A stretch of DNA of 64,000 bases from Burkholderia stagnalis (GTDB taxonomy: Bacteria > Pseudomonadota > Gammaproteobacteria > Burkholderiales > Burkholderiaceae): positions 310,001 through 374,000 of the forward strand of contig NZ_CADESW010000001.1 in assembly GCF_902830275.1 (NCBI RefSeq), in the 5' to 3' direction. Positions 1 through 7,415 of the stretch are shown one piece after another (position 1 is the stretch's first letter; the number at the start of each line of letters is the position of its first letter). The position numbers and the translations under genes were made by a program. Under the pieces are notes generated by a model that was given only the letters and a program-made list of their open reading frames with translations, did no database searches and was not told where the DNA came from.

Positions 1-10
1 CCAGCCCCTC

Positions 11-2224
11 ATGCGCGCCTCGCCTCCAGAATCACCCTCACACATTTCGGATAACCAAACGCTTTCGGCTCTCGCCGATACCGCCCGCGACTGGGCACGC
101 ACGAGCGGCGTCACGTGGCTCTACGTGTTCAAGACGCTGCTCGCCGCACTGCTGGCGCTCGGCGTCGCGATGAAGCTCGAGCTGCCGATGCCGCGCACGG
201 CGATGACGACCGTGTTCGTGCTCATGCAGCCGCAGAGCGGGATGGTGCTCGCGAAGAGCCTGTACCGGATCTGCGGCACCGTGGTCGGCTTGCTGGCGAT
301 GCTGGTGCTGATCGGCCTGTTCGGCCAGACGCCCGAACTCTTCCTCGGCGCGACGGCGCTGTGGATCGGCGTATGCACGGCCGGCGCCGCGCGCAACCGC
401 AACTTCCGCACCTACGGGTTCGTGCTCGCCGGCTACACAGCCGCGCTGATCGGCATTCCGTCGTGGCAGCACCCGGACGCCGCGTTCCTGTCGGCCATGA
501 CGCGCGTGACCGAGGTCACGATCGGCATCCTGTGCTCGGGCGCCGTCAGCGCGCTGGTCTTCCCGCAGCACCTGAGCACGCAGCTCCATCGCGCGAACCG
601 GCGCGGCTTCATGCAGTTCGCCGACGACGTGCGCACGGTGCTCGGCGGGCGCACCGAGCGGGCCTTTCTCGAAGCGCTGAACCTGCGTGTGGTCGACGAA
701 ACCGTTCATTCGGAGGCGGCCCGCAGCGCCGCCGTGTTCGAAACGCCGGACACCCGCCTGAGCAACGGCCGCCTGACCCGGCTCAATGCGGAATGGATGG
801 CGGCGTCGACGCGCCTGCACGCATTGAGCCAGCGGGTCGCGCGGCTGCACGCCGGACAACCCGGCCCGGCCGCGGCGGCCATCGACGGCTGCCTGTCGGA
901 ACTGGCCGCGCGAATCGATGCGGCACGCCAGCGCGCGCCGGACGACGCGCACGTGTTCGCCGAAGCGCTCGTCGCATCGCTCGAAGCCTTCCGGGCGGCG
1001 CTGCCCGGCCGCGCGGACGCAGTGCGAACGCGCGTCGATGCGGCCCGCGCCCCGGCGCTGCAGGAATTCGACACGGCGATCGAACTGCTCGACCGGTTCG
1101 TCGACAGCTACGTCGCGTACGCGCGCACCTGCGTGTCGCTCGCGTCGGCCGCGCACGCGCGCGAACAGTGGCCGGCCCGCTTCGAACCGCGCACCAATCC
1201 GCTCGTCGCGGCCGTCGCGGGCACGCGCGCGATGCTGCTGACGCTCGTGCTCAGCCTGTTCTGGATCGCGACCGCGTGGCCGTCCGGCGCGCTGCTCGTG
1301 CTGAATGGCGGCGCCATCTGCGCGCTCGTCGCATCGTCCGCGCGGCCGTCCCGGACGGCGTTCCAGATGGCGATCGGCACGGCCTGCGCGTCCGCGATCG
1401 GGCTCGTCGTAATGTTCTTCGTGTATCCGGCGATCGACGGCTTCCCGCTGCTCTGCGTCGTGCTCGCGCCGCCGCTCGCGCTCGGCTGCTGGCTGACGAC
1501 GCGCCCGTCGCTGGCCGGCTACGGCGTCGGCTACTGCATCTACTTCTGCTTCCTGACCGGCCCCGACAACGTCGTCGCATACGACCCGACCTCGTTCATC
1601 AACGACGCGATCGCGCTGGTGCTGTCGATGCTGATGGCGGCGCTCGCGTTCGAACTGTTCCTGCCGCCGACGATGCGCGCGCTGCGCCGGCATCTGGTCG
1701 CGGACCTGCGCGAGCAGGTCGCGTTCGCCTGTACCGGCGCGCTTGCGACGCTGCGCGCGCGCTTCGAGAGCCGCACCCGCGATCTCATGTATCAACTGCG
1801 GACGATTTCGCAGGACGATCGCGCGGCGATCGGCGAATCGCTCGAATGGTTTCTCGCGGTGCTCGAAACCGGCTCCGCGGTGATCGACCTGCGCGATGCG
1901 ATGGCACAGGCCGCATCGCAGGCCGGATCGGATATCGCGCCCGTGTGGCTGGCATCCGCCGATCAGGCATGCCGCGCGATCCGGGCGCTGTTCCAGGCGC
2001 CGACGCCGGCCCGCGCCGCCGACGCCACGCGCGCGGCGCAGGCCGCGATCGATGCGCTGCGTCGGCGGATGGCGCAGGAAAGCGGCACACGACAAAGCGC
2101 GCCGCATCTCCAGGCGGCGCTCGCGAGCCTGCATTTCATGCTCAGCGCCATTGCCGCGCCCGATTCGCCGCTGCCCGTGCCGCAGCAGGCCGCGCAAGTC
2201 GTCGCAGGAGACGGAAAGCGTTGA
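11..2224 (+). CDS. FUSC-family inner-membrane efflux protein (AaeB-like)
   Basis: A 737-residue membrane protein of the fusaric acid resistance / aromatic carboxylate efflux (AaeB) type. It has two hydrophobic blocks, roughly residues 36-185 and 400-555, separated by a soluble Ala/Arg-rich segment, and a soluble C-terminal region. This duplicated membrane-soluble plan is the family hallmark. Such pumps usually work with a small DUF1656 protein and a HlyD-type periplasmic adaptor. Neither lies downstream, where actP converges after 37 bp, so any partners would be upstream, outside the window. Only 10 bases precede the ATG, so the start cannot be checked against a ribosome-binding site. The family is clear; the substrate is unknown. 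Confidence 0.85.
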   Translation: MRASPPESPSHISDNQTLSALADTARDWARTSGVTWLYVFKTLLAALLALGVAMKLELPMPRTAMTTVFVLMQPQSGMVLAKSLYRICGTVVGLLAMLVLIGLFGQTPELFLGATALWIGVCTAGAARNRNFRTYGFVLAGYTAALIGIPSWQHPDAAFLSAMTRVTEVTIGILCSGAVSALVFPQHLSTQLHRANRRGFMQFADDVRTVLGGRTERAFLEALNLRVVDETVHSEAARSAAVFETPDTRLSNGRLTRLNAEWMAASTRLHALSQRVARLHAGQPGPAAAAIDGCLSELAARIDAARQRAPDDAHVFAEALVASLEAFRAALPGRADAVRTRVDAARAPALQEFDTAIELLDRFVDSYVAYARTCVSLASAAHAREQWPARFEPRTNPLVAAVAGTRAMLLTLVLSLFWIATAWPSGALLVLNGGAICALVASSARPSRTAFQMAIGTACASAIGLVVMFFVYPAIDGFPLLCVVLAPPLALGCWLTTRPSLAGYGVGYCIYFCFLTGPDNVVAYDPTSFINDAIALVLSMLMAALAFELFLPPTMRALRRHLVADLREQVAFACTGALATLRARFESRTRDLMYQLRTISQDDRAAIGESLEWFLAVLETGSAVIDLRDAMAQAASQAGSDIAPVWLASADQACRAIRALFQAPTPARAADATRAAQAAIDALRRRMAQESGTRQSAPHLQAALASLHFMLSAIAAPDSPLPVPQQAAQVVAGDGKR

Positions 2225-2261
2225 TGAACGCGCCATGCACACGGCACGCCGCGCCGCACGC

Positions 2262-3932
2262 TCAATGGCGCGCCGCCTGCTCCGCGCCGAGGCCGGTCTG
2301 CGCGCGCACGAACTGCGCATCGAACGCGTGCCGTTCGTCGTTCGCCGCCCGGCTCCGGTCGCGCGACGACACCACGATGCTCACGAGAAACGCCAGCGGC
2401 ATCGTGAACAGCGCCGGATGATCGTACGGAAAGATCGCGGCCGGATGCCCGAGCACGGCCTTCCACACCGCCGGCGACAGGATCACCAGCCCGACCGACG
2501 ACACGAGCCCGGCGAAGCCGCCCCACACCGCGCCGCGGCTCGTCAGCCCCTTCCAGTACATCGAGAGCACCAGCGGCGGGAAATTCGCCGACGCGGCCAC
2601 GTTGAACGCCAGCGCGACCAGGAACGCGAGGTTCTGCCCTTTGAACACGATGCCCAATGCCACGGCGATCGCGCCGATCGCGAGCGTCGTCCATTTGGTC
2701 ACGCGCACTTCCGCGTCGCCGCTCGCGCGCCCCTTGCACAGCACGTTCGCGTAGATGTCGTGCGACACCGCGGACGCGCCGGCCAGCGCCAGCCCCGACA
2801 CCACGGCGAGGATCGTCGCGAACGTCACCGCCGCGAGGAAGCCGAGGAACAGGTCGCCGCCGGTCGCGCGCGCCAGATGCATCGCGACCATGTTGCCGCC
2901 GCCGAGCAGCGTGCCGCCCGCGCGGCCGCCTTCGAAGAACTGCGGATCGGTGCCGACGATCACGATGCTCGCGAGGCCGATCACGAACATCGCGACGAAC
3001 ATGTAGCCGATGCAGGTGCTCGCGACGAACACGCTCTTCCTCGCCTCGCGTGCGTTCGGCACCGTGAAGAAGCGCATCAGCACGTGCGGGAGCCCGGACA
3101 GGCCGAACACCGTCGCGAGCGACAGCGACACGGCCGACACCGGGTCCGCGAACAGCCGCCCGGGCCCGAGCAGCATGCTGCCGCCGTGGTGAACCGCCAC
3201 CGCCCGCGCCGCGAGCCGTTCGAAGCTGAAGTCGAAATGCGCGAGCGCGAGCACCGTGAGCAGCGTGCCGCCGAACATCAGCAGCACGGCCTTGATGATC
3301 TGCACCCACGTGGTCGCGATCATGCCGCCGAACGTCACGTACACGATCATCAGGAGTCCGACGCCCACCACCGCATAGGCGTAGTCGATCCCGAACAGCA
3401 GCTGCACGAGCTCGCCCGCGCCGACCATCTGCACGATCAGGTAGAAGAACACCACCGTCAGCGAGCTGGTTGCCGCCATCCAGCGCGTGCTGACCGGATC
3501 GAGCCGGTAAGCGATGATGTCGACGAACGTGAACTTGCCGAGATTGCGCAGCCGCTCGGCCATCAGGAACAGCATCACGGGCCAGCCGACGAAGAAGCCC
3601 ACCACATAGAGCAGGCCGTCATAGCCTTTCGAATAGACGAGGCTGACGACACCGAGCAGCGTCGCGGCGGACATGTAGTCGCCCGCCACCGCGAGGCCGT
3701 TCTGGAATCCGCTGATGCCGCCGCCCGCGGTGAAGAAGTCGTTCGCCGTCTTTGTGCGGTTCGCGGCCCACCAGGTGATGCCGAGCGTGATGCACACGAA
3801 CGCCATGAACATCGCGATCGCCGTGAGGTTCAGCGGCTGCCGCCGCGCCCCCTCCACGGCCGGCCCGGCCCATGCGAATCCGCCGGGCGCGAGCGCGATC
3901 AGCGCCGCCGCAAGTCGTGCCGGGCCCGTCAT
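2262..3932 (-). CDS. actP: Cation/acetate symporter ActP (sodium:solute symporter family)
   Basis: A 556-residue permease that takes up acetate and related short-chain carboxylates with a cation. The N-terminus (MTGPARLAAALIALAPGG...) looks like a signal sequence, as in ActP homologues, followed by about 13 membrane segments. The chosen ATG overlaps the stop of the upstream DUF485 gene by 4 bases (ATGA), the usual arrangement for this pair and a sign of translational coupling. A longer reading frame continues upstream through the DUF485 gene but has no coding support. Length and residues such as NDFFTAGGG and the Ser/Gly-rich helices fit ActP well. Confidence 0.93.
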   Translation of the reverse strand: MTGPARLAAALIALAPGGFAWAGPAVEGARRQPLNLTAIAMFMAFVCITLGITWWAANRTKTANDFFTAGGGISGFQNGLAVAGDYMSAATLLGVVSLVYSKGYDGLLYVVGFFVGWPVMLFLMAERLRNLGKFTFVDIIAYRLDPVSTRWMAATSSLTVVFFYLIVQMVGAGELVQLLFGIDYAYAVVGVGLLMIVYVTFGGMIATTWVQIIKAVLLMFGGTLLTVLALAHFDFSFERLAARAVAVHHGGSMLLGPGRLFADPVSAVSLSLATVFGLSGLPHVLMRFFTVPNAREARKSVFVASTCIGYMFVAMFVIGLASIVIVGTDPQFFEGGRAGGTLLGGGNMVAMHLARATGGDLFLGFLAAVTFATILAVVSGLALAGASAVSHDIYANVLCKGRASGDAEVRVTKWTTLAIGAIAVALGIVFKGQNLAFLVALAFNVAASANFPPLVLSMYWKGLTSRGAVWGGFAGLVSSVGLVILSPAVWKAVLGHPAAIFPYDHPALFTMPLAFLVSIVVSSRDRSRAANDERHAFDAQFVRAQTGLGAEQAARH

Positions 3933-4246
3933 TTCGTCACCTCGCCGAGCAGCGCGTCGTTGAGCCGTTCGAACTTCCCGTTCGCGCGCCAGACGTACAG
4001 CCACGTGAACGCCCAGCCGACCACGATCACCGCGATCGCCGCCACCACGCCGACGGTCGTCACGTGCCCTGCCGCGACGGGCGCACGCAGCAGCCCGGGG
4101 CGAAACGCCACGCAGGCAGCCAGCGCGAAATACGCACCGAGCACGCCTGCGATCAACGACCAGGACAGGCGGGCGCGGCGCGCCGCCAGTTCGCGAAACG
4201 TCGCGTGCGCGCGAATGCGCGAGACCGCGCTTGCATTCAACTCCAT
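3929..4246 (-). CDS. DUF485 inner-membrane protein, ActP partner (YjcH-like)
   Basis: A 105-residue protein with two membrane helices (about residues 29-52 and 63-87) joined by a short loop. It ends in a charged tail containing YVWRANGKFERL, a typical DUF485 ending. DUF485 genes sit directly before actP in many proteobacteria (yjcH-actP in E. coli), and here the two overlap by 4 bp. The role is thought to be accessory to the permease but is not settled. A GC-rich dyad at 4457-4472 lies about 210 bp upstream and could regulate the pair. Confidence 0.9.
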   Translation of the reverse strand: MELNASAVSRIRAHATFRELAARRARLSWSLIAGVLGAYFALAACVAFRPGLLRAPVAAGHVTTVGVVAAIAVIVVGWAFTWLYVWRANGKFERLNDALLGEVTK

Positions 4247-4456
4247 GAGTCTCCTCCATTTTCAGTTGACGGATCGACAGCTTCGCCGCCGCTTCGACCG
4301 AGCTTTTCGTTGTTCTAATGGTATGCGCCGGCTGCATTTCGGCAGCGGCATGCATCGGGCTTCGCGAAGCGTGCGGCACCTCGAACCGCGCCACCGGATC
4401 GGCGGCGAGCGGGTATCGGGTGGAACGAGCTTAGGAGCGGGGCGGCGCAAATGCAG

Positions 4457-4472
4457 CCCCTCGCTTGGGGGG
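4457..4472. promoter_or_regulatory. C6-N4-G6-type dyad A, upstream of the acetate permease operon
   Basis: CCCCTC-GCTT-GGGGGG, preceded by GCAG. It matches the layout of four similar dyads at 6093, 10420, 12855 and 12918, all near the LAL regulator gene. It lies in the 344-bp gap between the DUF485-actP operon and the BON gene, about 210 bp upstream of the DUF485 start. It is inferred to be a regulator binding site; the regulator is not proven. Confidence 0.4.
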
Positions 4473-4516
4473 TGTGACGGACCGCCTGACCGGCGGCGTT
4501 GTCGCGTCGTTCACGC

Positions 4517-4554
4517 AAAAAGGCCCGGCCGGCGGACCACCGCCTTGCCGGGCC
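4517..4554 (-). terminator. Rho-independent terminator of the BON-domain gene
   Basis: On the minus strand the arms GGCCCGGC and GCCGGGCC (4547-4554 and 4522-4529) enclose a second GC-rich hairpin and are followed by TTTTT at 4521-4517. It begins 36 bp after the BON gene stop. Confidence 0.75.
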
Positions 4555-4590
4555 GGGCATCGTGCCGCGATGCGCGTCACGCGGGCCGCG

Positions 4591-4983
4591 TCATTGCCCG
4601 CCTTCGAGCCGAAGCCCGAGCTTGCTCGTCACCGACGTCACGCCCTGCACGCCGCGCGCCGCCTCGACCGCGGCGCGGTCCTGCGACTGGTCCGTGATGA
4701 CGCCCGCCAGCGTCACCTCGCCCGTCTTCGCCTTCGCGAACACCGTCACCTGCGCATCGCCGATGCCGGGCGATTTCATGATGGCCAGGCGCACCTTCTT
4801 CGCGAACGCGCGGTTCGCGGCGCGCTCCGCCTTCTTTGCGGCTTTCGGCGACGCCGGCGCCGGCGCGGCTTGCGCCGCCTGCGCGCCCGGCGCCGCGGCA
4901 TCGGGCGCGGCGGATTGCGCGTAACACGCCAGTGACGACGCCATGGCGACACCGGCGACAACGATCATGCTGCGTACCTTCAT
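4591..4983 (-). CDS. Secreted BON-domain protein
   Basis: A 130-residue exported protein: signal peptide MKVRSMIVVAGVAMASSLACYAQ, an Ala/Pro-rich low-complexity linker (about residues 27-55), then a BON domain (about 60-125). The BON domain shows the usual pattern of an ITDQSQDRAAVEAARGV helix and a final strand around VTSKLGLRL. BON domains bind membranes or phospholipids in proteins such as OsmY. The ATG at 4983 is chosen because AGGAGGGGAAG lies just before it; a GTG 15 bases further upstream falls inside that ribosome-binding site. It is a single-gene unit with its own terminator. The exact role is unknown. Confidence 0.85.
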   Translation of the reverse strand: MKVRSMIVVAGVAMASSLACYAQSAAPDAAAPGAQAAQAAPAPASPKAAKKAERAANRAFAKKVRLAIMKSPGIGDAQVTVFAKAKTGEVTLAGVITDQSQDRAAVEAARGVQGVTSVTSKLGLRLEGGQ

Positions 4984-5040
4984 CTTCCCCTCCTCCACGT
5001 GACAAGAACCAACGGAAAACGGCGGATGCGCGCCCGCTTG

Positions 5041-5997
5041 CTACACCTCGCTGCGAGCCTGCATCGCCATCGCCTCCAGCGCCTGTTCGTCCGCGCTCAA
5101 CGCGGGCGGCAGCGTGCTGCGCAGGTGATCGAGAAAGGTTCGTACCTTCGCATCCATGAACTGCCGCGACACATAGATCGCATAGACGTCCAGCAGCTGC
5201 AGCCGGTAGCCCGGCAACACCCGGACGAGCCGCCCGCTTCTCAGCTCGTCGAGCGCCGAATAGATCGCCAGCGAGCCGATGCCGCGCCCCGCGCGCAACG
5301 CCACCATCATCGCCTCGGGCGCGTTCACCTGGAACGGGGCCATCAGCACCGAATGCGATACGACGCTGCCGTCCTCGCCATGCAGCAGCCATTCGCCGTT
5401 CGGCTCGGCCGGCGTGTCGAGACGCAGGCACGCGTGCGCGTCGAGATCGGCCGGCGTCGACGGCGTGCCGTGCGTGTCGAGGTAGTCCCGCGATGCAACG
5501 AGGATGCTGTGGCTCTTGCCGTACGTGTGCGCGATGTATGCGGAATCCGGCAGGCTCGACGCGGTCAGGATCGAGATGTCGTAGCCTTCCTCGACCAGGT
5601 TCGGCATGCGCTGCGAATAGGTGATCTCGACCGACACGTCGGCGAACCTTTCCTGGTACGCGACGATCGACGCGGTCACGTGGCTCTGGCCGAGCCCCGG
5701 CATCGTGTGGATGCGCAGCCGGCCGTACGGCCGCACGAGCGCGTTGCGCGCCTCGGCGTTCGCCTGGTCGACGTCGCTCAGGATCGACGACACGCGCTCG
5801 AAGTAGCGCCGCCCGCTGTCGGTCAGCGCGATCTTGCGCGTCGTCCGGTGCAGCAGCCGCGTTTGCGCGTACTCCTCGAGGCTGGCGATCGCCCGCGACA
5901 CCTGCGCGATCGCCACGTCCGTCTGCTTCGCGACCGCGGTGAAGCTGCCCGCCTGCGCAACGCGGACGAAGGTCCGCATGTTTTCAAGCATGTCCAT
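5041..5997 (-). CDS. LysR-family transcriptional regulator
   Basis: A 318-residue regulator with an N-terminal winged helix-turn-helix (about residues 1-62, with SFTAVAKQTDVAIAQVSRAI as the recognition region) and a periplasmic-binding-protein-like effector domain. The HRTTRKIALTDSGRRYFERV stretch after the helix-turn-helix is typical of the CrgA/DsdC-like branch common in Burkholderia. The neighbouring quinone oxidoreductase at 6176-7207 lies upstream on the same strand, so this is not a divergent LysR-target pair and the target is not obvious. A C6-N4-G6 dyad lies 96 bp upstream of the start. The inducer is unknown. Confidence 0.92.
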   Translation of the reverse strand: MDMLENMRTFVRVAQAGSFTAVAKQTDVAIAQVSRAIASLEEYAQTRLLHRTTRKIALTDSGRRYFERVSSILSDVDQANAEARNALVRPYGRLRIHTMPGLGQSHVTASIVAYQERFADVSVEITYSQRMPNLVEEGYDISILTASSLPDSAYIAHTYGKSHSILVASRDYLDTHGTPSTPADLDAHACLRLDTPAEPNGEWLLHGEDGSVVSHSVLMAPFQVNAPEAMMVALRAGRGIGSLAIYSALDELRSGRLVRVLPGYRLQLLDVYAIYVSRQFMDAKVRTFLDHLRSTLPPALSADEQALEAMAMQARSEV

Positions 5998-6092
5998 TCC
6001 GATCCATCGCCTTTCATTGCGCCCGAATGACGTCCCGGGTGCGTGGCCCGTGCGCTGAACCGGATTGTCGGCGATTCATGCGCGCGCAATCA

Positions 6093-6108
6093 CCCCCCGC
6101 ACGGGGGG
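6093..6108. promoter_or_regulatory. C6-N4-G6 dyad B, upstream of the LysR gene
   Basis: CCCCCC-GCAC-GGGGGG is a near-perfect dyad; the inner bases extend the symmetry as CCCCCCG-CA-CGGGGGG. It lies between the LysR start (5997) and the stop of the quinone oxidoreductase gene (6176). It is one of five dyads of this kind restricted to 4.4-12.95 kb. Confidence 0.45.
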
Positions 6109-6175
6109 CTGTCGCGCTGCCCGGCAGTGTGAAACGCTCGTCAGGATTGCTTGCGGCCGGCGGCCATTGTTCAGA

Positions 6176-7207
6176 TCAGTCGCGCTGCCCGGCCGCCGTC
6201 TTCAGCACGATCTTGCCGATGTGCAGGCCGGAATCCATCAGCTCGTGCGCGCCGCGCGCATCGCGCAGGTCGAACTGGCGATGGATCAGCGGCTTCACCG
6301 TGCCCTGCTTGATCAGCGGCCACACCGCGGCTTCGAGCTCGTGGATGATCTGCGCCTTCTCCGCGTAGGTGCGCGAACGCAGCGTGGAGCCGATGTGCGT
6401 CAGGCGCTTGGTCAGCATCGGGAACAGGTCGAGTTCCTTCGCGGGCCCGTTGATCACGCCGATCTGCACGATCCGCCCGTTCATCGCGGCCGCCGCGTAA
6501 TTGCGGGCGACGTAGTCGCCGGCGATGATGTCGACGATCACGTCGACGCCCTTGCCGTCGGTGAAGCGCTTGACGGCCTCGACGAAATCCTCGTTCCGGT
6601 AGTCGATCGCGAGATCCGCGCCGAGCCGCAGGCTCGCGTCGCGCTGCGCGTCGGAGCCGACCGTCGTGATGATCGTCGACGCGCCGAACGCCTTCGCGAG
6701 CATCGTCGCCGTCGTCCCGATGCCGGACGCGCCGCCGTGGATCAGCACCGATTCGCCGCGCGCCAGCTTGCCGCGCTGGAACAGGTTCAGCCACACCGTC
6801 ATGAAGGTTTCCGGCATCGCGGCCGCCTCGACCATGTCGAGGCCTTCGGGAATCGCCAGCGTGTTGCTCTCGTTCGCAACCGCGTACTCCGCGTAGCCGC
6901 CGCCCGGAATCAGCGCGCAGACCTTGTCGCCGATCGCGAAGCGCGTGACGCCCGCGCCGAGCGCGACGACGTCGCCGGCGATCTCGAGGCCGGGAAGATC
7001 CGACGCCCCCGGCGGCGGATCGTACAGGCCCTTGCGCTGGAACACGTCCGGGCCGTTCACGCCGGCCGCGTGAATGCGGATCAGGACTTCGCCGGCCGCC
7101 GGCGACGGCACCGGGCGCGTCGTCGGAACCAGGACTTCGGGGCCGCCGGGGCGCACGATTTCGACGGCGCTCATCTCGGTCGGGAGTGCTTTCATTTGAT
7201 CATTCAC
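6176..7207 (-). CDS. NAD(P)H-quinone oxidoreductase, zinc-free MDR family (PIG3-like)
   Basis: A 343-residue medium-chain dehydrogenase/reductase without the structural zinc cysteines. It has a GroES-like N-terminal domain (about 15-140) and a Rossmann domain with GGASGIGTTATMLAKAFGA (about 158-176) binding NADPH. It resembles the PIG3/zeta-crystallin group that reduces quinones. The frame starts at a GTG with AGAGGA at good spacing; an in-frame ATG four codons later (MKALPTEM) is the alternative. A perfect 16-bp palindrome at 7336-7351 lies about 130 bp upstream. The natural substrate is unknown. Confidence 0.88.
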   Translation of the reverse strand: MNDQMKALPTEMSAVEIVRPGGPEVLVPTTRPVPSPAAGEVLIRIHAAGVNGPDVFQRKGLYDPPPGASDLPGLEIAGDVVALGAGVTRFAIGDKVCALIPGGGYAEYAVANESNTLAIPEGLDMVEAAAMPETFMTVWLNLFQRGKLARGESVLIHGGASGIGTTATMLAKAFGASTIITTVGSDAQRDASLRLGADLAIDYRNEDFVEAVKRFTDGKGVDVIVDIIAGDYVARNYAAAAMNGRIVQIGVINGPAKELDLFPMLTKRLTHIGSTLRSRTYAEKAQIIHELEAAVWPLIKQGTVKPLIHRQFDLRDARGAHELMDSGLHIGKIVLKTAAGQRD

Positions 7208-7335
7208 GATTCGATCCTCTGCAGTACGCCGATGCGCGCTCGAATCCGGGGACCTCCCCGTTTCGCCGCATCGCGATGAAGAGGCAGTCTATCGATCGAC
7301 CCGCGCGATCGCACGTCGTGAATTGCCGATCGACG

Positions 7336-7351
7336 GATGCAAATTTGCATC
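7336..7351. promoter_or_regulatory. Perfect 16-bp palindrome upstream of the quinone oxidoreductase
   Basis: GATGCAAATTTGCATC reads identically on both strands. It sits in the 208-bp gap between the quinone oxidoreductase start and the stop of the MalT-like gene, in locally AT-richer DNA. It is a plausible operator for a dimeric repressor; no dedicated repressor gene is adjacent. Confidence 0.4.
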
Positions 7352-7415
7352 ACGCCGGGCGCAAGGCGATTCGGCCTGCCGATTCGTCGAAGGATTGAAG
7401 CCGGTGCCGGGGCGC

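Noticed and set aside
38-2320. Long minus-strand open frame (760 codons) antisense to the FUSC gene
   Set aside because: Arg/Gly/His-rich, no recognisable domain, and antisense to a well-supported membrane protein. Such frames are common shadows in DNA with very high GC at third codon positions.
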